This document shows positions 17,808-25,830 of a stretch of 64,000 bases of DNA, piece by piece. The position numbers and the translations under genes were made by a program. The notes under the pieces are model-generated. The model searched no databases and was not told the DNA's origin. It was given only the letters and a program-made list of their open reading frames with translations. This stretch comes from Alishewanella agri BL06. GTDB lineage: Bacteria; Pseudomonadota; Gammaproteobacteria; Enterobacterales; Alteromonadaceae. Position 1 is the stretch's first letter; the number at the start of each line of letters is the position of its first letter. Where the stretch lies: positions 310,001-374,000 of the forward strand of contig NZ_AKKU01000015.1 of NCBI RefSeq assembly GCF_000272005.1. Direction: 5' to 3'.

Positions 17808-20279
17808 TTAAAAACTCCCTCGGATCCCCAAGGCAAAATTACGACCTGGCAGCGGTGTAATATCACGCAAGAAAGAGGTGTGCACTAACGCCAATTCATC
17901 CGTCAGGTTTTGCGCTTTCAGGTAAGCAACTAAATCCTGCGAACCGACATTAAAGCGGTAGCTGATACTGGCATCAACCAGGGTGTAACCAGCCGAGGCT
18001 TGCTCCAATTCCGCCGTGTTTTCCTGCTTAAAATAGCGACTGATACTCAGATCAGCATCAAAATGGTTACCCTGATAAGCCAGTTCGGTCATTAAACGCA
18101 GCGGTGGTGTGCGTGGTAACTCGCCACCAGCGCGCAGGCGGGCACGGATATAGTCACCTTGCACAGTTAACTTATAAGGGGCGCTGATTTGCCAGATAAA
18201 CTGGGCTTCAAAACCATGTAAATCAACGTCTTCGTTAACATACAGATAAATAGGCAGCTCGTCGCCGTGACCTTCCGCAGCATCTTCATGCTCGCTGTGG
18301 TCCAACTCTTCTTCATGGCCATGATCTTCATGGCTATATTCAGCAAATAATCCGGTATTACGCTGGTAGAAGTAGTTATCTACCCGATTGTAAAACGCAT
18401 TCAACACCAGACCAAAATCACCGTCGAACTTACGGAACGTGAGGTCAAGGTTGCGGGATTTTTCTAATTCAAAGCCGCTACGATTTAACTCAAAACCGTC
18501 GCGATCTTCATTTAAGCGGAACAGGGAGCCGACTTCGTAGCTTCTGGTACCAAGGTGAGGACCAAAAGAGAACAATTCCGCCGCACTGGGGGCGCGTTCC
18601 GCCTGGGATAATGATAAACCGATGTTATAACCTGCTGCGAAATCCCAGACCAGGCCCGCCGAGAGGCTGACAGGTGTGTATTGATTCTCGACGCCAAAAA
18701 CCCGAAGCATCTCTTCATCACCATGTTCATCGCCATGCTCATGATCATGATGTTCATCACCATGGCCATGAATTTCCAGCTCAGGTAATAGCACCTGATT
18801 AGCACTGATCTTGACCCGTTCAGCGCGGGCGCCCAGCTGCAATAATACCGGGCCAAAATGACGCTCTGCCATCCAGCCTAGTGCCAGCATGGTAGATTCG
18901 GATGGTGGCGTAAAGGCCTCACTGCCGATTGCTTCAAAATCGCTAAACTTATAATGCAGGCTCAAACCACCTTTCCAGTCATATACCGGCTGGTGGAATA
19001 ACTCAAAGCGGGCTTCGTGACTCTTGTTGCGGAATACCGTGCTAACAAAACCGTCTTCAATTTCGGCATGTTGATAATCGGTATAGGCCAAACGACTATT
19101 CAGCTGACGTAACCAGGGATTGTCAAAAAACAGCTCGCTTTGCAGCTGCAGCCGATCCTGCTTTTTATCGGCATAGACCAGCTCTTCATCATGCTCAGCA
19201 TGATCTTCTTCGCCACCATGGCTATGACCCGGAATACCATATTCCCGCTCTAAACGACCGTATGACAAACCGACAAAGCCATTATCTAACAAACGACTAC
19301 CGCCAACGGTAAAACCTTTGCTGGTGCTAAAGGTGTTCGCGATGCGACGACCGTGCTCATCATGCTCATCTGCATGCTCGTCATCGTGCTCATGATCGTG
19401 CTCATCTTCTTGCTCGCGGTGCAGCCAATCATGCGGTGCTTTGTAATTAATGCTGTCGCGCCAGAAACCATCCAGATAAACCGCATAGTCCTGATTACCA
19501 TTAACCAGCGAGCCGGCAACCAGTTTCGCTGAATCGACGCTTTGTAGCTCAGTTAACCACTCAACACGTGGCGTGCTGTCTGTCGGGATCCGATCATCGA
19601 CCACGTTAACTACGCCGCCGATGGCGCCACTGCCGTAAAACAAGGTCGCGGGGCCACGCAATACTTCAATTTGCGTAGCAGTACTGGTTTCTGTCGCCAC
19701 ACTGTGGTCCGGGCCGATGCGTGAGGCGTCGCCGGCATCCAGGCCGTTTTGCATGATCAACACGCGCGGACCATCTAAGCCACGGATAATCGGACTGCTG
19801 GTAACACCACCATGAAAATTCGAATGCACGCCAACTTCTTTACGTAAGGTATCGCCCAACGAGGTGGTTTGCTGCATCTTTAAACGGTCACCCGCCAACA
19901 CGCTGACCGGCAAGGCTGATTCTGTTACTGAGGCATGTAATGGGCTGGCTGTGACATCAATAATTTCAAAACTGCTTGGCGTCAGCTGTAGTTCCACATC
20001 GGTTAGCCCGGCGGCCGGCACAGATAATTTTACGTTGTTGTGACCAAAGCGACGGGCTGCCAGGTGCAATTCCACCTCCCGTACCGGTACGTTGCGTAGT
20101 ACAAAACGACCCGATTCGTCAGTTCGCGTTTTAGCGGCGGCACCAATCACATCGACTTCCGCATTCGCAACGGGCTGTCCTTTCGGATCCTTCACTACAC
20201 CACTAATGGTATTAGCTTGCGCTGCGGCGCTATGTAAGGCCGCTGCTATGGTTAGGGCTATCGCACTCTGCTTGATCAT
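17808..20279 (-). CDS. TonB-dependent zinc receptor with His/Asp/Glu-rich loops
   Basis: An 823-residue outer-membrane receptor. A signal peptide (about 1-22) is followed by a carboxypeptidase-regulatory-like domain (about 24-100), a plug (about 107-230) with VEVHSNF-like, PIIRGLDGPRVLIMQNG and LRGPATLFYGSGAIGGVVNVVDD segments, and the barrel. Four histidine/acid-rich insertions are seen at about 287-310, 351-364, 504-522 and 650-673, the pattern of metal-capturing extracellular loops in ZnuD-type receptors. Zinc is the most likely substrate. Two Zur-like boxes lie just upstream. It is convergent with DUF1826. Confidence 0.88.
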   Translation of the reverse strand: MIKQSAIALTIAAALHSAAAQANTISGVVKDPKGQPVANAEVDVIGAAAKTRTDESGRFVLRNVPVREVELHLAARRFGHNNVKLSVPAAGLTDVELQLTPSSFEIIDVTASPLHASVTESALPVSVLAGDRLKMQQTTSLGDTLRKEVGVHSNFHGGVTSSPIIRGLDGPRVLIMQNGLDAGDASRIGPDHSVATETSTATQIEVLRGPATLFYGSGAIGGVVNVVDDRIPTDSTPRVEWLTELQSVDSAKLVAGSLVNGNQDYAVYLDGFWRDSINYKAPHDWLHREQEDEHDHEHDDEHADEHDEHGRRIANTFSTSKGFTVGGSRLLDNGFVGLSYGRLEREYGIPGHSHGGEEDHAEHDEELVYADKKQDRLQLQSELFFDNPWLRQLNSRLAYTDYQHAEIEDGFVSTVFRNKSHEARFELFHQPVYDWKGGLSLHYKFSDFEAIGSEAFTPPSESTMLALGWMAERHFGPVLLQLGARAERVKISANQVLLPELEIHGHGDEHHDHEHGDEHGDEEMLRVFGVENQYTPVSLSAGLVWDFAAGYNIGLSLSQAERAPSAAELFSFGPHLGTRSYEVGSLFRLNEDRDGFELNRSGFELEKSRNLDLTFRKFDGDFGLVLNAFYNRVDNYFYQRNTGLFAEYSHEDHGHEEELDHSEHEDAAEGHGDELPIYLYVNEDVDLHGFEAQFIWQISAPYKLTVQGDYIRARLRAGGELPRTPPLRLMTELAYQGNHFDADLSISRYFKQENTAELEQASAGYTLVDASISYRFNVGSQDLVAYLKAQNLTDELALVHTSFLRDITPLPGRNFALGIRGSF

Positions 20280-20308
20280 TGGTCCTTAACTCCAGGATTA
20301 CCTCAAAA

Positions 20309-20350
20309 TGTTATATCGTAACAATATACAACTTTTGTGATGATATAACA
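20309..20350 (-). promoter_or_regulatory. Two Zur-like operators upstream of the His-rich receptor
   Basis: Box 1 at 20309-20323 reads TGTTATATCGTAACA on the top strand. Box 2 at 20336-20350 reads TGTTATATCATCACA on the bottom strand and differs at two positions. They lie 30-71 bp upstream of the receptor ATG, where repressor binding would block the promoter. Both resemble the single box before the COG0523 gene and the core of the E. coli Zur site. The stretch from 20351 to 20500 shows nothing else recognisable. Confidence 0.68.
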
Positions 20351-20500
20351 ATGCAGAAAATTAATGATGTGCGTTTAACAGATTTAAAACCTCGATAAAC
20401 ACCATACCGACTGCTACAGGGGATATTTGCACGACCTCGATTTTGATCGTTGCCGGCCGCTACTACTAAAAATAGCGAACTCAACTCCGGACAAAATATT

Positions 20501-20540
20501 AATGATAACTATTTGCATTTGAAAAAAGCCGCGCTATACT
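20501..20540 (+). promoter_or_regulatory. Fur box overlapping a sigma-70 promoter
   Basis: AATGATAACTATTTGCATT at 20501-20519 is an imperfect palindrome matching the Fur 7-1-7 consensus at 11 of 14 informative positions. It overlaps a -35 hexamer TTGCAT (20513-20518), which is 16 bp from a -10 hexamer TATACT (20535-20540). Iron-bound Fur would occlude this promoter. Predicted transcription start is about 20547. Confidence 0.6.
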
Positions 20541-20546
20541 GACTGC

Positions 20547-20637
20547 AACGGATTAAGAGCCGGTCATGGAAGGCATCTCTCTGGTCTTTGTGGCTCGTCC
20601 TGCATTGTTCGGGCAAGCTTGCTTGCCCGTTTTTTTG
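20547..20637 (+). ncRNA. Candidate Fur-regulated small RNA (RyhB/PrrF-like role)
   Basis: From the predicted start near 20547 to the end of a strong intrinsic terminator is about 90 nt, the size of enterobacterial RyhB. The terminator is the stem CGGGCAAG / CTTGCCCG (20610-20629) followed by eight T. The only ATG-initiated frame in the transcript has no ribosome binding site. An unpaired C/U-rich segment (GGCTCGTCCTGCATTG) could pair with ribosome binding sites. The neighbours are two bacterioferritin genes. Alternatively it is an attenuated leader for the gene starting at 20654. No sequence identity to RyhB or PrrF is claimed. Confidence 0.55.
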
Positions 20638-20653
20638 TGGAGGAAGATGAAAT

Positions 20654-21256
20654 ATGCCATTGCTGGAAGCCGGATCTCTGAAGAAAGCACTTGGTATCCT
20701 GGCCGAATGCTGGCCATCTTTACGCAACAACAACTCGCCCGCCCCCTGTCAACAACAGGTGTTATTTCCGCCCACTGCCGGCTGGCAACATTTACGTATT
20801 CTCGGCTATCGCTGCCTGGCTGAACATAGCGCGGGGTACGAGTTTATGCTGGAACTGGAAGGGCCGTCAGCCGACCTGGCACTGACAGTCCACTTAGAAT
20901 TACAACCGCAGAATAGCTACAGCCAGGTGGCACTCTGGTTAACCCGACTCGGACTTAGTGGCTGTCAGATAGTGCAGTTTGCTCGGCAACGGGTGCCGCT
21001 CTGTCAGGCTCTTTCCTGTGTTGATTTAACTCAAGCCTGTCAAATACCGGCAAAAACGCTCAATGACTGGCTGGCCAGGCAGCCGATGCTCATGGCAGGA
21101 CATTTTAACGTGTTGGAGTCTTGGCAAACAGACGACAGTCTTCATTTGCACTGTGTCACCACAGATTGCATGTCGCGCGCCTGCTATCACTGGTTGCAAC
21201 AGCAGGCGATTCGTTATCAGCTGGTTTACGTACGCTTGCGCACGAATCGTGATTAA
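20654..21256 (+). CDS. Cysteine-rich protein of unknown function
   Basis: A 200-residue, apparently cytoplasmic protein without signal peptide or membrane segment. It has ten cysteines spread along its length (for example AEC, PLC, LSC, QAC, HCVTTDC, RAC), high for a cytoplasmic protein and suggestive of metal or thiol chemistry. I do not recognise the family. GGAGGA at 20639-20644 is nine bases before the chosen ATG. It starts 16 bp after the terminator of the sRNA candidate, so expression probably depends on read-through. It overlaps the convergent bacterioferritin gene end by 4 bp. Confidence 0.65.
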   Translation: MPLLEAGSLKKALGILAECWPSLRNNNSPAPCQQQVLFPPTAGWQHLRILGYRCLAEHSAGYEFMLELEGPSADLALTVHLELQPQNSYSQVALWLTRLGLSGCQIVQFARQRVPLCQALSCVDLTQACQIPAKTLNDWLARQPMLMAGHFNVLESWQTDDSLHLHCVTTDCMSRACYHWLQQQAIRYQLVYVRLRTNRD

Positions 21257-21720
21257 AGTTGTGATTGCAGATAATTCTGCAGCCCCAGCAGTTTAATCAG
21301 CCGCAATTGTTGTTCCAACCAATGGGCGTGATCATTTTCGGTATCGTCCAGCAGACCCTGCAGAATATTACGCGTCACGTAATCCTGCTCCTGCTCACAC
21401 AGCGCCATGGTCTGCTTTAACAGCTTTTGCACCGCATACTCGACATTCAGGTCATTTTGCAGCATTTGCGGCACATCCTGACCGACCTGGATCGGGTCGC
21501 GCTTGGTCATATCCGGTGTGCCGCCGAGGAAAATAATGCGCTCAATCAGCGCCGATGCATGACCTTTTTCATCGTCGAACTCGTGGTCAATGCGCTCAAA
21601 CAGCTTATGCAGGCCCCAGTCGTGATACATTCTGGAGTGAATAAAATATTGATCCATCGCCGCCAGCTCATTGGCCAGCAACACATTTAGTGCATTGATA
21701 ACCTTTGGACTACCCTGCAT
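21253..21720 (-). CDS. bfr: Bacterioferritin, ferroxidase-type subunit lacking the heme Met
   Basis: A 155-residue ferritin-like four-helix protein that stores iron in a 24-subunit shell. The di-iron ligands are all present: Glu18, Glu51, His54, Glu94, and a Glu-x-x-His pair at 128/131 (shifted one residue from the usual 127/130). Position 52, the heme-ligating Met in E. coli Bfr, is Lys. This is therefore the catalytic type that should not bind heme by itself. It is translated directly after the second bfr gene through a TAATG overlap. It pairs functionally with that heme-type subunit. Confidence 0.92.
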   Translation of the reverse strand: MQGSPKVINALNVLLANELAAMDQYFIHSRMYHDWGLHKLFERIDHEFDDEKGHASALIERIIFLGGTPDMTKRDPIQVGQDVPQMLQNDLNVEYAVQKLLKQTMALCEQEQDYVTRNILQGLLDDTENDHAHWLEQQLRLIKLLGLQNYLQSQL

Positions 21721-22193
21721 TATTCACCCCCTAATTGCGCTTGCAGATAATTGGCTAATCCCATCGTCGCAATTTGATGTTGCTGAGTTTCCAACCAATC
21801 CAGATGTTCTTCTTCATATTCCAGGATTTCCGTTAGCAGATCCCGGCTAACATAGTCCTGCAAACTTTCACATAAAGCGATAGCCTCTTTGAGCAACGGC
21901 AATTGTTCCAGCTGAAAATCCTGATCACATTGCAGCATTTCCGGCGTATCTTCACCAATCCGCAGTTTGCCCAGCGCCTGTAAATTCGGTAAGCCTTCCA
22001 GCATCAGGATTCGCTCAATCAGCTCATCCGCCTGCTTCATATCCTTAATGGATTTTTTGTAACAAACATCATTCAGCGCTTTTAAGCCCCAGTTTTTATA
22101 AATACGGGCGTGCAGAAAATACTGATTAATCGAGGTTAATTCGGCAGTAAGCACTTCGTTAAGCTTACTCAAAACCTGAGGATGACCGTGCAT
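21720..22193 (-). CDS. bfr: Bacterioferritin, heme-type subunit with degenerate ferroxidase site
   Basis: A 157-residue bacterioferritin whose heme ligand Met52 is present. Three di-iron ligands are changed: residue 51 is Asp, 54 is Gln and 94 is Gln; Glu18, Glu127 and His130 remain. It should bind heme at the subunit interface but oxidise iron poorly. This is the mirror image of the downstream gene product, as in known two-subunit bacterioferritins (for example Neisseria BfrA/BfrB). It is first in the operon, with a promoter at about 22256-22284. Its TAA overlaps the next ATG by one base. Confidence 0.92.
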   Translation of the reverse strand: MHGHPQVLSKLNEVLTAELTSINQYFLHARIYKNWGLKALNDVCYKKSIKDMKQADELIERILMLEGLPNLQALGKLRIGEDTPEMLQCDQDFQLEQLPLLKEAIALCESLQDYVSRDLLTEILEYEEEHLDWLETQQHQIATMGLANYLQAQLGGE

Positions 22194-22255
22194 AGCAGAC
22201 TCCGGCTAGATTTTAATTCAGCTTTAAAGCTTAGACCAAAAATGACGAGCACGCA

Positions 22256-22284
22256 AAAATATGTTTAATATCATTAATTTGCAA
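22256..22284 (-). promoter_or_regulatory. Sigma-70 promoter of the bacterioferritin operon
   Basis: On the minus strand, -35 TTGCAA (22284-22279) is separated by 17 bp from -10 TATTTT (22261-22256), about 65 bp upstream of the first bfr ATG. No strong Fur box is seen here. The surrounding AT-rich stretch to 22418 also has to hold the promoter of the divergent S10 peptidase. Confidence 0.45.
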
Positions 22285-22430
22285 TTAAGAATGCTTAGCA
22301 TTTCTACTGCCACCTGCAATACAAACCACACCCATCCTGAAAATCTGCAACCAATCGCAAGTCACTTCGCAGTCAGGCAATTTAAGGTTATGGTAATTAT
22401 CAATTTATAACTAAAAATATGGACGTCACT

Positions 22431-23963
22431 ATGCGAACACCTTCCTATGCCATTACCCTGTTACTCGGGCTTGGTTTGGCGCTCAGTTTTCCTCAGACTG
22501 CGGTTGCCAACCCGAAAGTTGAAGCCATCAGTATTGAAGCTGACAGTGTGGTCGTTACCGAACACCGCACGCAAATTAATGGCCAACGCATTACTTACCG
22601 GGCACACACTGGTACCCAACCAGTATGGGACGAGAACGGTCATCCAACTGCGACTTTGTTTTATACCTACTACCAGCGTAGCGATATCAAAGATAACAGC
22701 AACCGGCCGCTGCTGATTTCCTTTAACGGTGGCCCTGGCTCAGCGTCCGTCTGGATGCATATTGCCTACACCGGACCAAAATCACTGAACATTGATAGTG
22801 AAGGCTATCCAGTGCAACCCTATGGTGTAAAAACCAACCCCTACTCAGTACTGGATGTGGCTGATATTGTCTTTGTAAACCCGGTCAACACTGGCTATTC
22901 ACGGGTCCTGCCCGGGCCAGATGGCAAGATGCCGTCACGTGATCAGCAGCAAAAAATGTTTTTTGGCGTCAATGCTGACGTTAACTATCTCGCCGGCTGG
23001 ATCAACAGCTTTGTTACCCGCTACGAGCGCTGGCCATCACCCAAGTTTTTGATTGGCGAAAGCTATGGCACCACCCGGGTAGCCGGTCTGGCGTTGGCGC
23101 TGCAAAATAACCAGTGGATGTATCTGAATGGTGTGATTCTGGTCTCGCCGACTGATATCGGTATTGAACGTCAGGGCCCGGTAAAGGCGGCTAACCGCCT
23201 GCCATACTTCGCCGCAACAGCTTGGTACCACAAAGTTCTACCGGCAGATTTGCAGCAAAAGGATTTATACGACATCCTGCCGGAAGTGGAAAATTTCACC
23301 CTGAACGAATACTTACCGGCACTGGCGCGTGGTAATGCACTACCCGAGCAGGAAAAGCAGCGGATTGCCGAGCAGGTTAGTCGTTATTCCGGTATCAGCG
23401 TGCAAAATGTACTGCGCTCCAACTTAGATATCAGTACAGCCTATTTCTGGAAAGAACTGCTTCGCGATCAAGGTCATACCGTGGGACGGTTGGATTCACG
23501 TTATTTGGGTATCGACAAAAATGACGTTGGCGCCAGCCCGGATTATTGGGCAGAGCTCACCTCCTGGTTACATTCTTTTACGCCGGCAATTAACCACTAT
23601 CTGCGCACTGAGCTGAATTATAAAACCGATATTAAGTACAATATGTTCGGCAATGTGCACCCGTGGGACCGCAGTAACGACAATACCGGTGAGAATTTAC
23701 GACTGGCGATGGCACAAAACCCCTATCTGCGGGTATTAACCCAGGCCGGCTATTACGATGGTGCCACCAACTACTTCGACGCTAAGTACAATATGTGGCA
23801 GCTGGATCCGAGCGGTAAAATGAAAGACCGCCTGAGTTTTAAAGGCTACCGCAGCGGTCATATGATGTATTTACGCTATGAGGATTTAAAGAAATCGAAC
23901 GATGATTTGCGGGAGTTTATTCTGCAGTCACTGCCCGCAGCAGGTCAGCCGGCGAAGTATTAA
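22431..23963 (+). CDS. S10 family serine carboxypeptidase-like protein, exported
   Basis: A 510-residue protein with a signal peptide (to about AVANP), so periplasmic or secreted. The alpha/beta-hydrolase fold carries the oxyanion segment FNGGPGSASVWMH, the nucleophile serine in LIGESYGTTR, and late Asp and His regions (AGYYDGATNYFD; YRSGHMMYL). It resembles peptidase family S10, which releases C-terminal residues. I prefer the ATG at 22431; the one at 22419 adds MDVT and has no better ribosome binding site. It is monocistronic, ended by a strong terminator. The natural peptide substrate is unknown. Confidence 0.85.
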   Translation: MRTPSYAITLLLGLGLALSFPQTAVANPKVEAISIEADSVVVTEHRTQINGQRITYRAHTGTQPVWDENGHPTATLFYTYYQRSDIKDNSNRPLLISFNGGPGSASVWMHIAYTGPKSLNIDSEGYPVQPYGVKTNPYSVLDVADIVFVNPVNTGYSRVLPGPDGKMPSRDQQQKMFFGVNADVNYLAGWINSFVTRYERWPSPKFLIGESYGTTRVAGLALALQNNQWMYLNGVILVSPTDIGIERQGPVKAANRLPYFAATAWYHKVLPADLQQKDLYDILPEVENFTLNEYLPALARGNALPEQEKQRIAEQVSRYSGISVQNVLRSNLDISTAYFWKELLRDQGHTVGRLDSRYLGIDKNDVGASPDYWAELTSWLHSFTPAINHYLRTELNYKTDIKYNMFGNVHPWDRSNDNTGENLRLAMAQNPYLRVLTQAGYYDGATNYFDAKYNMWQLDPSGKMKDRLSFKGYRSGHMMYLRYEDLKKSNDDLREFILQSLPAAGQPAKY

Positions 23964-23990
23964 GCGCTATCCAGACTGACCTGAAACAAC

Positions 23991-24020
23991 AGCCCCCGCA
24001 ACTGCGGGGGCTTTTTTATT
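23991..24020 (+). terminator. Intrinsic terminator after the S10 peptidase gene
   Basis: A perfect 10-bp GC-rich stem (AGCCCCCGCA / TGCGGGGGCT) with a 2-nt loop, followed by TTTTTTATT. Confidence 0.9.
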
Positions 24021-24080
24021 ATCCTGCTTGTGAGAGCAAAGGCTGGCCTCATATTTTACAGCCGGCTACAGATTGCAGGC

Positions 24081-25439
24081 CTAATCTGCCACTTCCTGTT
24101 CGCCGCTTTGCTGTTTAGCTAGCAGGGTTTGCTGTTCCATCTGTGCCGTGAGTTGCTTAACCCGTGCCGCGAACGCTGCCTTGGACTCTGCCGGTACCGG
24201 CCGCGCCAATGGAATATGCGCTGACATCGGGTTTACCGGGCGGTTGTTCACGTGCAGTTCGTAATGCAGGTGCGGACCGGTAGAGCGCCCGGTATTACCG
24301 GATAAGGCAATACGCTGACCACGGGTTACACGCTGACCGCGCTGCACCATAAAGCGGCTTAAATGCAGGTAACGGGTTTTGTAATTACCAAAGTGTTGGA
24401 TTTCAATATACTTACCAGCAAAGGGGTGGTTTTCAATCCGCGTTACCACCCCGTCAGCCGGTGCAATAACCGGGGTGCCAACCGGCAATGGGAAGTCAGT
24501 GCCGTTATGCGGTGATACCCGCTTGGTAATTGGGTGCAGGCGCCGCGGATTGAAGTGCGAACTAACCCGTACCTGATTATTCAATGGATAACGGGAAAAC
24601 GCGCGTTCCAGGCTATCGCCGTTAGCATCATAATACTGGCCGTCATCATGCATAAAAGCACTGAGCGTCTGCCGCCGGTTTAATATCCGGATCCCCTCGA
24701 TGCGGCTTTGGCCGGTACTTTCTTCTCCCACATAGTTTTCGCTGCGCAGCACCTGAAATTGTGCACCAGCCTGAATATCGCGGGCGAAATTAATCCGATC
24801 TTTAAATAGCTGATTAATATTGTAAATATCAGCATCATTCAGCCCGGCTCGCTGTGCTGAAGCATAGAAACTGCCGAAAACCTCACCCACCAGAATGGTA
24901 TTCTGCCAGATACCTTCGTCCAGTAGTTCCTGATAACTAAATTCATCTGGCGCTTCGCGCTTATACAATACCTTCTTACCCGCATGGACATAGAGTTCCA
25001 TGCTCTGTAACTGCCCATCGTCATCCAGTTGTAATGTCAGGCGATTACCCGGACGCAGTACGTCCAATGCCAGCAAGGACTCATCGGCCGCCATCACCTG
25101 TTGTACGGTTTGATAATTTAAACCATAGCGCGCAAAAATCCGGCTCAGACTATCGCCCGATTCGATGTTATACACTTTTACATAAGGATCTTCAGGTGGG
25201 GTGGTTTGGGTTTTGCTGTACAACCATTCGGTTATTTCAGTTACCGGGAATTGCTGTAATTGCGCCGGGCCATGCTGCAACCCCAAGCCAAGCACCAGTG
25301 GTACTACGCCCAGATTTTGCTGTTGTTTTTGCTGTGGCCAGACCATCAACACGCTGATGCTGAGTAAACACAGCAACATCAGCCGCTGATGCATGGTGGG
25401 CACGCGGTCCCGTAATTGTCGGATATGGCGAATTGGCAT
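24081..25439 (-). CDS. M23 peptidoglycan endopeptidase (MepM-like)
   Basis: A 452-residue membrane-anchored periplasmic enzyme that cleaves peptidoglycan cross-links. A single transmembrane helix lies near residues 18-38. An OapA/LysM-like segment (YNIESGDSLSRIFARYGLNYQTVQQVM, about 107-160) follows. The M23 LytM domain is C-terminal, with zinc ligands in HNGTDFPLP and GPHLHYELHVN. This order matches E. coli MepM (YebA). The C-terminal tail of about 50 residues is Gln/Lys-rich and extends beyond the domain. It is divergent from the pectate lyase gene. Confidence 0.9.
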   Translation of the reverse strand: MPIRHIRQLRDRVPTMHQRLMLLCLLSISVLMVWPQQKQQQNLGVVPLVLGLGLQHGPAQLQQFPVTEITEWLYSKTQTTPPEDPYVKVYNIESGDSLSRIFARYGLNYQTVQQVMAADESLLALDVLRPGNRLTLQLDDDGQLQSMELYVHAGKKVLYKREAPDEFSYQELLDEGIWQNTILVGEVFGSFYASAQRAGLNDADIYNINQLFKDRINFARDIQAGAQFQVLRSENYVGEESTGQSRIEGIRILNRRQTLSAFMHDDGQYYDANGDSLERAFSRYPLNNQVRVSSHFNPRRLHPITKRVSPHNGTDFPLPVGTPVIAPADGVVTRIENHPFAGKYIEIQHFGNYKTRYLHLSRFMVQRGQRVTRGQRIALSGNTGRSTGPHLHYELHVNNRPVNPMSAHIPLARPVPAESKAAFAARVKQLTAQMEQQTLLAKQQSGEQEVAD

Positions 25440-25830
25440 TAATTAAATCTTGGTTATTTATAGTGTTATAAGTTGATAAGGGCAACAGCACCGCTTGGCC
25501 GGCCTTGGCTGCAATAAGATACCCTTAACATTAATAAGTTCATTCTATGCGATGCAATAACGCTTTGCATCCACCAGCTTGATATTCTGCGGCTGGCTTA
25601 ACAAGGCACTTTGTGCCAGATGCGAAACTTTTACCAGAAAGCGGTGAAAATTTACACAAAAAATTTGTGTTTTTTTCTGCTTTTGCCCATAAAGCAACCA
25701 GTACTACCGGTACCAGCCCAACGCTGAAATTTTTTTAGCCAATCTTTGCCACCGGTAGACAACGCAAGATCAGGTGCACATCTGAGCGCCATTTAAAGCA
25801 CAACATAATTAAAATCAACAGGGTAGAAAA
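25440..25830. other. 391-bp divergent intergenic region
   Basis: It separates the M23 peptidase gene (minus) from the pectate lyase gene (plus). The left part should hold the minus-strand promoter; a weak pair TTGCAT / TAATGT with 18-bp spacing is visible around 25529-25560 on the minus strand. The middle part is rich in hairpins, listed separately as a possible RNA. No coding frame of note is present. Confidence 0.5.
25551..25676 (+). ncRNA. Possible structured RNA ending in an intrinsic terminator
   Basis: Four successive inverted repeats occur: GATGCAA / TTGCATC (25551-25571), CCAGC / GCTGG (about 25574-25596), GGCAC / GTGCC (25605-25617), and ACACAAA / TTTGTGT (25654-25670), the last followed by six T. 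No plus-strand gene lies upstream that would need a terminator here. It could be a small RNA or the regulated leader of the pectate lyase gene. The promoter is not clear, so confidence is low. Confidence 0.3.

Noticed and set aside
20566..20823. Alternative plus-strand frame overlapping the sRNA candidate and the cysteine-rich gene
   Set aside because: Its ATG has no ribosome binding site, it crosses a strong intrinsic terminator, and the 20654 frame is longer with better-placed GGAGGA.
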